From Blautia argi (GTDB lineage: Bacteria > Bacillota > Clostridia > Lachnospirales > Lachnospiraceae): a stretch of DNA of 35,000 nucleotides. The position numbers were made by a program, and so were the translations under genes. Under the pieces are notes generated by a model. That model did not search any database. It saw only the letters and a list, made by a program, of their open reading frames with translations, and was not told where the DNA came from. Shown piece after piece: positions 8,622 through 16,703 of the stretch. Within the stretch, counting starts at the first letter, position 1, and every line of letters starts with the position of its first letter. The stretch spans positions 1-35,000 of the forward strand of contig NZ_CP030280.1 of the NCBI RefSeq assembly GCF_003287895.1, in the 5' to 3' direction.

Positions 8622-9659
8622 ATGAAACAGAAAAAAAACGTAACCTTCAATGATATTGCCAAATATACCGGATTTTCCAAGACTACTATTTCCAGATATT
8701 TCAACAATCCGGATTCCCTCACCCTGGAAAATCAGGAAATCATCTCAAAGGCACTGGTGGATTTGGATTATAAAGAAAATAAAGTGGCAAAAATCCTTGC
8801 TAACGGACAGACGGAATTTATTGGAGTTATTGTACCAAACCTGCACAATCACTATTATTCTGAAATGCTGAACCAGATTTTACAGACTTATGAACAATTC
8901 GGCTACAAATTTCTGGTTTTTGTGGGAAATGAACATGCGGATACGGAGCGAAAATATATCGAAGAACTGATGTCCTATAAAATCGAAGGACTGATTATTC
9001 TCAGCTTTACCATTCCTTCCAGAGAATTGGCAGACCTGCATCTTCCCATTGTCACCATTGAACGGGAAGACAAATATGTGTGCAGTGTAAATACAGACAA
9101 CTACATGGGCGGCGTACAGGCAACCAGTCTGCTTGCCAGCCACAACTGCGATATCCTGATTCATATCAATACGCCCACCTCTCCGGAAATTCCTGCTTAT
9201 GGACGTATTGCCGGCTTTGAGGACGTATGCCGGGAAAAAAATTTAAGACACAAAGTTATTTACAGAGATTTGGGAAGTACCTATGATTCCATGAAAAAAT
9301 CCCTGAGCGAAATCTTAGACGAGTTGGAAAAAGACTATCCAACAGAAAAGAAAGGACTGTTTATTTCCAGCGACACCCATGCCAATGTATTCCTGAACCT
9401 GCTGATTCAGAGATACGGAACTCTGCCAAGGGATTACTATCTGGTAGGATTTGACGATTCCCCCATTTCCACAGAAGCAGTCATTCCTATCAGCACCGTT
9501 GGACAGCACATCGACCAAATTGCATTTGAAGCAGTGAGCCTTTTGGTGGAGCAGATGAATGAACGCAAAAAACGCAGACCTGCGCCATTGGAAAAAACCG
9601 TACATAAGGTCATCACTCCTTATCTCATACGCCGCGAAACAACAGAAAAGGATTCCTAG
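8622..9659 (+). CDS. LacI-family transcriptional regulator of the sucrose/fructoside operon
   Basis: 345 residues. The N-terminal helix-turn-helix and hinge helix occupy about 7-60 (TFNDIAKYTGFSKTTISRYF), followed by a periplasmic-binding-protein-like effector domain beginning EFIGVIVPNLHNHYY and ending with the FDDSPIS segment typical of the family. It is divergent from the sugar operon, and palindromic CCGG-centred operators lie in the shared 304-base control region. It is therefore the likely local repressor, with sucrose, fructose or a phosphorylated derivative as inducer (inference). Its last codons, stop and terminator are shared with the convergent RpiR gene through a perfect palindrome at 9644-9671. 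Confidence 0.93.
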   Translation: MKQKKNVTFNDIAKYTGFSKTTISRYFNNPDSLTLENQEIISKALVDLDYKENKVAKILANGQTEFIGVIVPNLHNHYYSEMLNQILQTYEQFGYKFLVFVGNEHADTERKYIEELMSYKIEGLIILSFTIPSRELADLHLPIVTIEREDKYVCSVNTDNYMGGVQATSLLASHNCDILIHINTPTSPEIPAYGRIAGFEDVCREKNLRHKVIYRDLGSTYDSMKKSLSEILDELEKDYPTEKKGLFISSDTHANVFLNLLIQRYGTLPRDYYLVGFDDSPISTEAVIPISTVGQHIDQIAFEAVSLLVEQMNERKKRRPAPLEKTVHKVITPYLIRRETTEKDS

Positions 9660-9671
9660 GAATCCTTTTCT
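9644..9671. terminator. 28-bp perfect palindrome: shared 3' ends and probable bidirectional terminator
   Basis: The bases 9644-9671 are perfectly self-complementary around CCTAGG, centred between 9657 and 9658. The central CTAG supplies a TAG stop on both strands, at 9657-9659 for LacI and 9658-9656 for RpiR. Either transcript can fold into a 12-bp hairpin with a CTAG loop. The U-rich side of the stem (CCTTTTCT) replaces a long U tail, so termination strength is uncertain. Confidence 0.65.
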
Positions 9672-10477
9672 AACACCTCTAATGTATATTCATGCAGGGT
9701 TTCTCTGCGGAAATAATCCATACGCAGCATGCGGGAATACAGCATGTCTACCATAACCAATATGGGAAACTGAGGGGAAATCGCTTTTCCTTCTTCCAGA
9801 TTGGCCTTTACTGCAAACAGCATAATCTCATCACAGAAATTCTGGAATCGCTTCTCCACATGCGAAGTCATAAGAATCACGGCTGCTCCGCATTTTTTTG
9901 CTGACTTCAGAGAATTTATCACAGCCTCTGTTCTACCGCTGACACTGATACCAATAGCCGCACACTCCGAATCCAGCAGTACAGAATTCATTTTCATAAT
10001 GTCCACGTCTGTAATAGCCTCAATGGTTACACCAATTCGCATAAACCGCAGCTTCATCTCCATAGCCGCCAGCCCGGAACTTCCCTTTCCGTACACATAA
10101 ATCCGTTTTTTCATGGAAATAATTTCTGCAATCCGCTCAATCTGATCTTCGTCCATAAGGGAATAACTTTTGTTCAAAAGTTCCTGATAATCACTGAGCA
10201 CCATTTTAATGTGGTCACTGGCAGGTCTGCGGCTTGCCGTGCTTCCTCCCTGCTCATAGCAGAAAATAAACTCCCGGTATCCCTTATACCCGCACTTTTT
10301 TGCAAATCTGGACAGAGATGCCTCGGAAACAAACAAATGCTTCGACACATTTTTTGAAGATAAATCGGTCTTTTCTTCATTATGAATAAAGAAATCCGCT
10401 ATGGTCTTTTCCAGTGGTGTAAAATTGTCATAGATGGCCTCAATATGAGGAACAATATTTTTTTCGTATTCTTCCAT
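9656..10477 (-). CDS. RpiR-family regulator with SIS domain, probable sialic acid regulator (NanR-like)
   Basis: 273 residues. The N-terminal HTH_6 domain (about 1-75) contains FTPLEKTIADFF and the recognition region SEASLSRFAKKCGYKGYREF. The C-terminal SIS domain (about 115-250) contains YVYGKGSSGL and ISVSGRTEAV, a phosphosugar-binding pocket. It is the last gene of the nan operon, 41 bases after nanK, with GGGAGG before its ATG. RpiR proteins of this kind (NanR, MurR) usually sense ManNAc-6-P, GlcNAc-6-P or similar. The three TGAAA-N4-TTTCA boxes at 15269-15395 are its likely targets (inference). Confidence 0.88.
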   Translation of the reverse strand: MEEYEKNIVPHIEAIYDNFTPLEKTIADFFIHNEEKTDLSSKNVSKHLFVSEASLSRFAKKCGYKGYREFIFCYEQGGSTASRRPASDHIKMVLSDYQELLNKSYSLMDEDQIERIAEIISMKKRIYVYGKGSSGLAAMEMKLRFMRIGVTIEAITDVDIMKMNSVLLDSECAAIGISVSGRTEAVINSLKSAKKCGAAVILMTSHVEKRFQNFCDEIMLFAVKANLEEGKAISPQFPILVMVDMLYSRMLRMDYFRRETLHEYTLEVLEKDS

Positions 10478-10518
10478 ACTGCCTCCCTGTCCCTTCCCTT
10501 CATATACAGATTTTTTCC

Positions 10519-11403
10519 TTAGTGTCTTTTCTTAAAGTGGCAGAAAGCCCCAAGCATACCTGCCTGATTCTGGTTCTGTGCAAACTCCAGACGGGTATGC
10601 TGTGCCACAGAAGGTAAAAGATATTTTTCCAGACTTTTCCTCAACATATCTCTTAAGTACTCCTTCTGCGCCATAATCCCGCCGCCTAAAACTACCACCT
10701 CCGGGTTTATCACATAGCAGATATTAGCAATTCCCATACCCAGCACATCGCACATTTCTTCAATAGCACGGATACAGTCTGCATCACCTTTCTTTGCATT
10801 TTCAAATACATACTTACCATTTATGCTTTCCGGACTGATTTTCTTATATTCTGCCGTCTTTTTCACCAGAATGCTGCTGGCACCCATATCCTGAAATTCA
10901 CCGCCGGGCAGATGCATATACCCTACCTCGCAGCCGCTTCCTGAAAAACCATGAAACACCTTTCCGTCAATGAGAATCGCACCGCCGATTCCGGTTCCTA
11001 CAGTCAGACACACACTGATTTTACTTCCCTTTGACGCTCCATTGAAATTTTCTGCAAGTCCGGCACAATTCACATCATTTTCCACTTCGCAGGGAAGATG
11101 AAATTTCTCCTCCAGTGTTTTCTTTATCTCTGTCCCTGTGTAATTGGGAATCAGAGGCGCTGCATAGGTAATCTGTCCCGCCTCGCAGTCCACCATTCCT
11201 GCTGTGGATACACAGATTCCTTCAGGCTTATATTCCTTTAAGAACCCTTCTACAATGCTTTCTGCTTTTTTCATAATACCGGGGCCACCGTATTTCATAG
11301 CCTCTGTAGGCATTTCCCCGGTTGTCAGAAAATTGCCGTCCTCCTGAATCATACCGTACTTAATGGAAGTTCCTCCGATATCAATACAGATATACTTTTT
11401 CAT
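10519..11403 (-). CDS. nanK: ROK-family N-acetylmannosamine kinase (NanK)
   Basis: 294 residues. It phosphorylates ManNAc to ManNAc-6-P, the step between NanA and NanE. The ATP-binding motif is IDIGGTS (8-13 region), the catalytic Asp110 lies in ENDVNCAG, and TVGTGIGG spans 135-142. The usual ROK zinc site (ExGH followed by a CxCGxxGC cluster) is missing: the region reads EVGYMHLPGG with no cysteine cluster after it. The ATG at 11403 is preferred over the upstream GTG because GAGG lies 9 bases before it. It starts 18 bases after the yhcH stop. Operon position supports ManNAc kinase; glucokinase or allokinase activity cannot be excluded by sequence alone. Confidence 0.85.
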   Translation of the reverse strand: MKKYICIDIGGTSIKYGMIQEDGNFLTTGEMPTEAMKYGGPGIMKKAESIVEGFLKEYKPEGICVSTAGMVDCEAGQITYAAPLIPNYTGTEIKKTLEEKFHLPCEVENDVNCAGLAENFNGASKGSKISVCLTVGTGIGGAILIDGKVFHGFSGSGCEVGYMHLPGGEFQDMGASSILVKKTAEYKKISPESINGKYVFENAKKGDADCIRAIEEMCDVLGMGIANICYVINPEVVVLGGGIMAQKEYLRDMLRKSLEKYLLPSVAQHTRLEFAQNQNQAGMLGAFCHFKKRH

Positions 11404-11421
11404 CTTTTCATTCCTCACCGA

Positions 11422-11874
11422 TTATTTTATCTTAATCTTAAAGATTGCCTTTTTAATCATCACCGGCTCTTTTACCTGCACTGCAGTTCTATGGGCGTCT
11501 TTTGGATAGCATAAAAGGAAATCCCCCTCTGTCAGCACCACATGGCTGTTTGTTTCTCCCTCCAGGGGCAGGAAATCATCTTTTTCCACAAATTCCTTCT
11601 GCTCCATGTTATCAATAAAGTTTACATCAATCTGCTCTGGTCCTCTTAACATCAGATGCAAATCCAGGTACTGACGATGTGCTTCCCAGAATCTTTCCTC
11701 CGGTGTTGTTGTCTTATATTCTACAATATTCACAAACAGGTTGTCACCCTCTATTTCATGACTTCCCTTTTCAAAATTCAGTAAATCATGTGTCTTTGCA
11801 TATTCAAAGCACTTTAAAACTTCTTCCTCTAAATATCCGTAATCCTTTAAATCTCTTATATTTCCAAATACCAT
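11422..11874 (-). CDS. yhcH: YhcH/NanQ-family sialic acid anomerase (DUF386), first copy
   Basis: 150 residues, a full-length DUF386 (YhcH/YjgK/YiaL) cupin-like protein. E. coli YhcH (NanQ) speeds the interconversion of Neu5Ac anomers so that the lyase receives its preferred form. The likely metal residues are visible: Glu64 and His66 in FWEAHRQYLDLHL, His73 in the same strand, and His128 in KDAHRT. A strong AAGGAG site precedes the ATG. It lies between the transporter and nanK in the nan operon. A second member of the family is at 16704-17159 and differs at position 73 (Gln instead of His). Confidence 0.85.
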   Translation of the reverse strand: MVFGNIRDLKDYGYLEEEVLKCFEYAKTHDLLNFEKGSHEIEGDNLFVNIVEYKTTTPEERFWEAHRQYLDLHLMLRGPEQIDVNFIDNMEQKEFVEKDDFLPLEGETNSHVVLTEGDFLLCYPKDAHRTAVQVKEPVMIKKAIFKIKIK

Positions 11875-11922
11875 AACAAAAATCTCCTTTTTTTATATTC
11901 CTGCATTGAAATTGAATAAGAA

Positions 11923-11981
11923 GGCTGCCGCCCAAAGTGCATGTCCAGAAGTCTTCTGTTTGCTGTTTTGGTACGGCAGCC
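11923..11981. repeat. Hairpin-forming inverted repeat between transporter and yhcH
   Basis: GGCTGCCG (11923-11930) pairs with CGGCAGCC (11974-11981). Nested inside are CCAAA/TTTGG and a small CAGAAG/CTTCTG hairpin. A T run follows on the plus strand, where no gene needs a terminator. On the minus strand the following bases TTCTTATT form only a weak tail. It may moderate readthrough or transcript stability within the nan operon. Confidence 0.5.
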
Positions 11982-12006
11982 CCGTTTTTTGCTGCAGTAA
12001 ATTTTA

Positions 12007-13518
12007 TCAGTTTTTATAAATTGTTGTATACTGTGCAGGCTTTGATGTGTCGCCCTTCACCTTTCTCCAGATAATACTTGCCGGAATACCTACTACTAAG
12101 GATACGGCAATTGAGATAATGGAGTAAGACCAGATAGATACTTCACTTGCAGGTACAAAATATTTGATGTAAATCATCACTGCAGACGCTGCAATGAAAG
12201 CCATGGTTGCACCAAAAGTATTTGCCACTTTGGTAAATGCACCCAGAATAAAAGTACCAATCAGAATACCCAGTACAAGACCCATGAATCCGTTGAACCA
12301 TTCATATGCAGATTTTACTCCGCCGTTTGCCAGAACCATAGCGACTGCAATAGAGAAAATACCTACAATCAGAGATACATACTGACCAATCTTTGTCTGC
12401 TTCTCAAAGCTTAATTTCTTCTTAGACAGACGTTCCTGAATATCCAGAGTCCAGCTTGATGCCACAGAGTTTAAGCCTGTAGAAAGCGTAGACTGTGCTG
12501 CTGCATAAATCGCTGCCAGAAGAAGACCTGTAATACCTACCGGAAGCTCAAATGCAATCCAGGAAGCAAAAATCTGATCCTGCTGCGCTGCCGGAGGAAG
12601 AGCATTTCCCTGTACCTGATAGAACACATACAGACCTGTTCCAATCAGATAGAATACGGTTGCAATAAAGATAGACAACGCGCCGTTTGCCAGCATCATT
12701 TTGTTTAATTTCTTTGTGTCTGTAGTTGTTGTAAAACGCTGTACAATATCCTGACTGGATACATAGGAGCCCATAGTGTTGAAGCCGGCGCCTACAATTA
12801 ACAGAAATACACTGTCCTTTAAAATATTTGCATCGAAAATCGGCTGATTTTCTGCCAGGAATTTGTGGTTTGCTGAAAACTCGTGGAAGATTGCCCCGAT
12901 TCCGCCGTCAATGTTGGAAATCAGGAAAATCAGGCCAAAGGTTACACCTATCAGCAATACAGAACCCTGAATAAAGTCTGTCCAAAGTACAGATTTCAGA
13001 CCTCCTGTATAGGAGTAAATAATTGCAATCACACCCATGATAATAATCAGAATGTTTACATTGATTCCAATCAACTCTGCCAGAACCATACATGGCAGAT
13101 ACATAATAATAGACATACGTCCAATCTGATATACAATAAACATCACAGCGCCCAGCACACGAAGTCCCTTGCTGTTAAAACGCAGTTCCAGATAATGATA
13201 AGCAGTATCAATATCCAGCTTACTGTAAATTGGCAGGAAAAAACGAATTGTAACCGGAATTGCCAGCAGCATACCAAGCTGTGCAAACCACATAATCCAT
13301 GTTCCCGCATATGAGTTTCCTGCCAAAGACAGGAAGGAAATCGGACTTAACAGTGTTGCAAAAATGGATACAGAAGTTACCCACCACGGCACTGTACCAT
13401 CCCCTTTAAAGTATTCTTTCCCCTTCATCTCTTTCTTTGCGAAATGAAGTCCGGCAAACAAAACAGCTGCCAGATAAACAATTAAAATGACTAAGTCAAT
13501 GACTGTAAATCCCTGCAT
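12007..13518 (-). CDS. Sodium:solute symporter of the nan operon, probable sialic acid transporter
   Basis: 503 residues with about 13 membrane spans. SSS family features include the N-terminal FKGDGTVPWWVTSVSIFATLLSPISFL region and SYTGGLKSVLWTDFIQGSVL, the conserved TGGL-xxVxxTDxxQ motif of SSS proteins. Proteus mirabilis SiaT and staphylococcal NanT are SSS-type Neu5Ac transporters, and the place of this gene between nanA and yhcH points to the same job. It starts 36 bases after the nanA stop region, with GAGGGAG before the ATG. Substrate (Neu5Ac versus 2,7-anhydro-Neu5Ac) is inferred from context only. Confidence 0.85.
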   Translation of the reverse strand: MQGFTVIDLVILIVYLAAVLFAGLHFAKKEMKGKEYFKGDGTVPWWVTSVSIFATLLSPISFLSLAGNSYAGTWIMWFAQLGMLLAIPVTIRFFLPIYSKLDIDTAYHYLELRFNSKGLRVLGAVMFIVYQIGRMSIIMYLPCMVLAELIGINVNILIIIMGVIAIIYSYTGGLKSVLWTDFIQGSVLLIGVTFGLIFLISNIDGGIGAIFHEFSANHKFLAENQPIFDANILKDSVFLLIVGAGFNTMGSYVSSQDIVQRFTTTTDTKKLNKMMLANGALSIFIATVFYLIGTGLYVFYQVQGNALPPAAQQDQIFASWIAFELPVGITGLLLAAIYAAAQSTLSTGLNSVASSWTLDIQERLSKKKLSFEKQTKIGQYVSLIVGIFSIAVAMVLANGGVKSAYEWFNGFMGLVLGILIGTFILGAFTKVANTFGATMAFIAASAVMIYIKYFVPASEVSIWSYSIISIAVSLVVGIPASIIWRKVKGDTSKPAQYTTIYKN

Positions 13519-13554
13519 GAATTTTCTCCCTCTTATTCTTTCGTGTCCAGTATT

Positions 13555-14481
13555 TTACAGATATTTCGCCTTTGCAGCATTTACCATATCTGCTGCTTCC
13601 TTTGCAATCGCCTTATCAGCTTCCTGGAGATTTTCCAGAGGAAGACGAACACCGCCCAAATCCAGATTTTCGTTAATACGAAGAATCTCTTTTGCCACTG
13701 CATACATATTTGCATGGCTGGAACACATTTTGTAGATGATTTCGTTGATGTCATACTGTAATTCTGTCGCTTTTTCTCTTTCACCTGCTGCAATCAGGTA
13801 ATTTAATTTCAGAAACAGTTCCGGCATAACACCATAAGTTCCGCCAATACCGCCATCAGCCCCAATGGCACGTCCTGCTACAAACTGTTCGTCCGGTCCG
13901 TTAAATACAACAAATTCACCTTTTGCTGCTTTTCCTGCTGCTTTGAACATCTGAATATCCTGTGTTGGCATGGAGGAGTTCTTTACAGCTACCACTCTCG
14001 GATTTTTCATCATTTCTGCAAACAGGCTCATTGTCAGAGCAGTTCCGGCAAGCTGAGGAATGTTGTAAATAATAAAATCTGTGTTTGGCGCAGCTTCGCT
14101 GATGGCATTCCAGTAAGCAGCAATAGAGTATTCCGGCAAACGGAAATAAATCGGAGGAATGGAAGCAATGGCGTCAACGCCTACGCTCTCAGAATGTTTT
14201 GCCAGTTCCACGCTGTCCTTTGTGTTGTTGCATGCAACGTGGTTGATAACAGTCAGCTTTCCTTTTGCAACTGCCATAACGTTTTCGATAATAACCTTAC
14301 GTTCTTCCACGCCCTGGTAAATACATTCTCCTGAAGAACCGTTTACATAAACACCTTTCACACCTTTGTCAATGAAATACTGTGTCAGTGCGCGTACACG
14401 CTTCGGGCTTACATTGCCTTCCTCATCATAGCATGCGTAGAAAGCCGGAATAATTCCTTTGTACTTGTCTAAATTTCCCAT
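13555..14481 (-). CDS. nanA: N-acetylneuraminate lyase (NanA)
   Basis: 308 residues, the usual length of the DapA/NanA aldolase family. It cleaves Neu5Ac to ManNAc and pyruvate through a Schiff base. The key residues are present: GSSGE at 48-52 (carboxylate binding), Tyr139 in IIYNIPQLAG, and the Schiff-base Lys167 in VAVKNSS. AGGAGG precedes the ATG. It sits 39 bases after nanE and before the SSS transporter. Family motifs plus the neighbours NanE and NanK make the lyase call much more likely than dihydrodipicolinate synthase. Confidence 0.95.
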   Translation of the reverse strand: MGNLDKYKGIIPAFYACYDEEGNVSPKRVRALTQYFIDKGVKGVYVNGSSGECIYQGVEERKVIIENVMAVAKGKLTVINHVACNNTKDSVELAKHSESVGVDAIASIPPIYFRLPEYSIAAYWNAISEAAPNTDFIIYNIPQLAGTALTMSLFAEMMKNPRVVAVKNSSMPTQDIQMFKAAGKAAKGEFVVFNGPDEQFVAGRAIGADGGIGGTYGVMPELFLKLNYLIAAGEREKATELQYDINEIIYKMCSSHANMYAVAKEILRINENLDLGGVRLPLENLQEADKAIAKEAADMVNAAKAKYL

Positions 14482-14520
14482 AACCTTTTCCTCCTTGACG
14501 TTTCGTCTTTAAACTTTAAC

Positions 14521-15219
14521 TTAAATCTCTGCTTTCGCCATTTCCTCTGTGAAAGATTTTGTGATTAACTGGGGACGGGTAATAATAGAACCTACCACTA
14601 CGCTATAGCAGCCAAGCTCCACTACACGTCTTGCTTTCTCAGGGGTATTGATATTTCCTTCTGCAATCACATGATGTTTTACGTTTTTCAGAATTGTACG
14701 GATAATTTCAAAATCATTCTCCTCAATTCTATCTCCCTTACTGTGGTCTGTATATCCCACAAGGGTTGTTCCTATAAAGTCAAAACCAAGCTTGTCTGCA
14801 TGAAGTGCCTCTTCCACGGTAGAGCAATCCGCCATTAATAACTGATTTGGGTATTTTTTACGAATCTCGTGGTAAAATTCGTCCAAAGTCACACCGCCGG
14901 GACGTAATTCAATGGTAGCGTCAATGGCAATAATCTCCGGTTTCACTTCCATTAATTCGTCTATTTCCTTCATAGTTGGGGTGATGTATACCTTGCTGTC
15001 CTCGTAATCCCTTTTTACAATGCCAATAACCGGAAGGTCCACATTCTTCTGAATCTCCTCAATGTCTTCCTTTGTATTGGCACGGATTCCCATAGCGCCG
15101 CCTTCCTTTGCTGCCTTAGCCATTCTTCCCATAATAAAGGAGGAATGTAATGGTTCATGGGGAAGCGCCTGACAGGATACAATCAAATGCCCTTTCAGCT
15201 GCTCTAATTTCTGTTCCAT
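14521..15219 (-). CDS. nanE: N-acetylmannosamine-6-phosphate 2-epimerase (NanE)
   Basis: 232 residues, a complete TIM-barrel NanE. It converts ManNAc-6-P to GlcNAc-6-P. The catalytic Lys69 in IGIVKRDY and Glu187 in [10 protein letters not shown] match the known NanE pair, and the C-terminal phosphate site reads [10 protein letters not shown]. It is the first gene of the leftward nan operon, about 35 bases downstream of a promoter overlapped by an operator-like box (15269-15282). AAAGGAG precedes the ATG. Confidence 0.95.
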   Translation of the reverse strand: MEQKLEQLKGHLIVSCQALPHEPLHSSFIMGRMAKAAKEGGAMGIRANTKEDIEEIQKNVDLPVIGIVKRDYEDSKVYITPTMKEIDELMEVKPEIIAIDATIELRPGGVTLDEFYHEIRKKYPNQLLMADCSTVEEALHADKLGFDFIGTTLVGYTDHSKGDRIEENDFEIIRTILKNVKHHVIAEGNINTPEKARRVVELGCYSVVVGSIITRPQLITKSFTEEMAKAEI

Positions 15220-15255
15220 AATGCTCTCCTTTCTGCTTGCGCTTTTCTGGGGATT

Positions 15256-15283
15256 AGTATAACACTATTGAAACTTTTTTCAA
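15256..15283 (-). promoter_or_regulatory. Promoter of the nanE-nanA-transporter-yhcH-nanK-rpiR operon
   Basis: Reading leftward, -35 TTGAAA (15283-15278), a 16-base spacer and -10 TATACT (15261-15256). The first TGAAA-N4-TTTCA box covers the -35 and the upstream part of the spacer, so a bound regulator would block polymerase. Confidence 0.75.
15269..15282. promoter_or_regulatory. RpiR/NanR-type operator box 1
   Basis: TGAAA-CTTT-TTTCA, extended to 8-bp perfect arms at 15266-15285. It overlaps the nan promoter. The architecture TGAAA-N4-TTTCA recurs in boxes 2 and 3. Confidence 0.75.
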
Positions 15284-15298
15284 TATTTTATCAGATTC

Positions 15299-15312
15299 TG
15301 AAATAATTTTCA
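15299..15312. promoter_or_regulatory. RpiR/NanR-type operator box 2
   Basis: TGAAA-TAAT-TTTCA. Its centre is 30 bases, about three helical turns, from the centre of box 1, upstream of the nan -35. Confidence 0.7.
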
Positions 15313-15381
15313 CCTCATTTGTCATTTTGTATAGTTTTTCCGTTTTTTATGCCTCTATTTTTTAGTAACATGCACAGGCGA

Positions 15382-15395
15382 TGAAAGTTCTTTCA
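15382..15395. promoter_or_regulatory. RpiR/NanR-type operator box 3
   Basis: TGAAA-GTTC-TTTCA. It lies 16 bases upstream of the nagA -35, which itself contains a TGAAA half-site. Confidence 0.7.
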
Positions 15396-15411
15396 CTTTT
15401 TAAACTATTGA

Positions 15412-15440
15412 TTGAAATAAATTCTGTTAAGAACTATAAT
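15412..15440 (+). promoter_or_regulatory. Promoter of nagA
   Basis: -35 TTGAAA (15412-15417), a 17-base spacer and a perfect -10 TATAAT (15435-15440). The expected leader is about 55 bases. Confidence 0.8.
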
Positions 15441-15501
15441 GAAAACAAATGAATTTCACGCTTGAATAAAACAGAAAAATCAAACACAAGGAGAACCTAT
15501 T

Positions 15502-16605
15502 ATGATTATGAAAAACGGCCTGGTATTCCAGGAAGACGGAACTTTTTGCCAAAAAGATTTATATGTGGAAAACGGCAAATTTGTGGCAACAGAGGCAGAA
15601 GTCACAGATAAGACAGAATTTGACGCCTCCGGTTTAAAAATTATTCCCGGTCTGGTAGATGTACACAGCCATGGAGCTTTTGGCCATGATTTCTGCGACG
15701 CAGACCCGGAAGGCTTAAAAGTAACTTTAAAATACGAGAAAGAACACGGCATTACTTCCTACTGTCCCACTTCCATGACTCTTGACAAAGAACGACTTCT
15801 GGATATCTTCGCAACTGCCGGTAAGGTAGAAGAAAGCCCGGAACTTGCCCGTATCATCGGAATCAACATGGAAGGTCCCCTCATTGATATTAAGAAAAAA
15901 GGCGCGCAGGCTGGAGATTATATCCGTGTTCCGGACGCTTCTTTTTTCCGCAAATGCAATGAAGCCTCAGGAAACCGCATCAAGCTGGTTACTCTGGCTC
16001 CAAATGTGGACAAGGCTTTTGAATTTATTGAGGAAGTAAAAGACGAGGTTATGGTTTCCATTGGACATACCACTGCCAATTATGACTGTGCCAAAAAAGC
16101 CATGGACTTAGGCGCAAAGCATGTCACACACCTCTACAATGCCATGCCTCCTTTTGCCCACAGAGATCCAGGCGTTGTAGGCGCTGCCTGCGATACCCCG
16201 GACTGCATGGTTGAACTTATCTGTGACGGCTTCCACATTCACCCGTCCACAATCCGTACCACCTTCAAAATGTTCGGCGATGAACGAGTGGTGCTTATCA
16301 GCGACTCCATGATGGCAACCGGTATGCCCAACGGCAAATACGAGCTGGGCGGACAGGAAGTAACCATGAAAGACCGTTTCGCAGCCCTTGCAGACGGCAC
16401 CATTGCCGGTTCTGCAACCAATCTCTTTGACTGCATGAAAAATGCCATGAAATTCGGCATTCCCGAAGCAGCCGCTATCTTTGCCGCAACCAGAAACCCG
16501 GCAAAAAGCATTGGCGTATACGATAAAGTAGGTTCTCTCACACCGGGAAAATATGCCGATATGGTGCTGGTAGACGAAAATTATGAGATTAAGCAGGTAA
16601 TTTAA
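15502..16605 (+). CDS. nagA: N-acetylglucosamine-6-phosphate deacetylase (NagA)
   Basis: 367 residues, an amidohydrolase that removes acetate from GlcNAc-6-P to give GlcN-6-P, the last step visible here. Metal and active-site residues are present: His55 and His57 in VDVHSHG, Glu124 in NMEGPLI, His189 in SIGHTTANYD, His210 in THLYNAM, His244 in DGFHIHP and catalytic Asp267 in LISDSMMATG. AAGGAG lies 8 bases before the ATG. It is divergent from nanE, with shared operator boxes between them. The next enzyme, GlcN-6-P deaminase (NagB), is not in the window and must be encoded elsewhere. Confidence 0.95.
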   Translation: MIMKNGLVFQEDGTFCQKDLYVENGKFVATEAEVTDKTEFDASGLKIIPGLVDVHSHGAFGHDFCDADPEGLKVTLKYEKEHGITSYCPTSMTLDKERLLDIFATAGKVEESPELARIIGINMEGPLIDIKKKGAQAGDYIRVPDASFFRKCNEASGNRIKLVTLAPNVDKAFEFIEEVKDEVMVSIGHTTANYDCAKKAMDLGAKHVTHLYNAMPPFAHRDPGVVGAACDTPDCMVELICDGFHIHPSTIRTTFKMFGDERVVLISDSMMATGMPNGKYELGGQEVTMKDRFAALADGTIAGSATNLFDCMKNAMKFGIPEAAAIFAATRNPAKSIGVYDKVGSLTPGKYADMVLVDENYEIKQVI

Positions 16606-16621
16606 TTTGCAAATGTAATAC

Positions 16622-16656
16622 GAAAGCCCCTGAAGATTGCAGCTTCAGGGGCTTTC
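16622..16656 (+). terminator. Intrinsic terminator after nagA
   Basis: A perfect 14-bp stem, GAAAGCCCCTGAAG (16622-16635) with CTTCAGGGGCTTTC (16643-16656), 7-base loop. The tail is TATATCAAATTTTTT. It lies between convergent genes and may also act on the leftward unit ending at 16704. Confidence 0.85.
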
Positions 16657-16703
16657 TATATCAAATTTTTTAAGAGGGAGCTTATCTCTCGACCGCCTGT
16701 CTT

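Noticed and set aside
11923..11990. Plus-strand terminator (stem plus T run)
   Set aside because: No plus-strand gene ends here; kept only as an inverted repeat inside the leftward operon.
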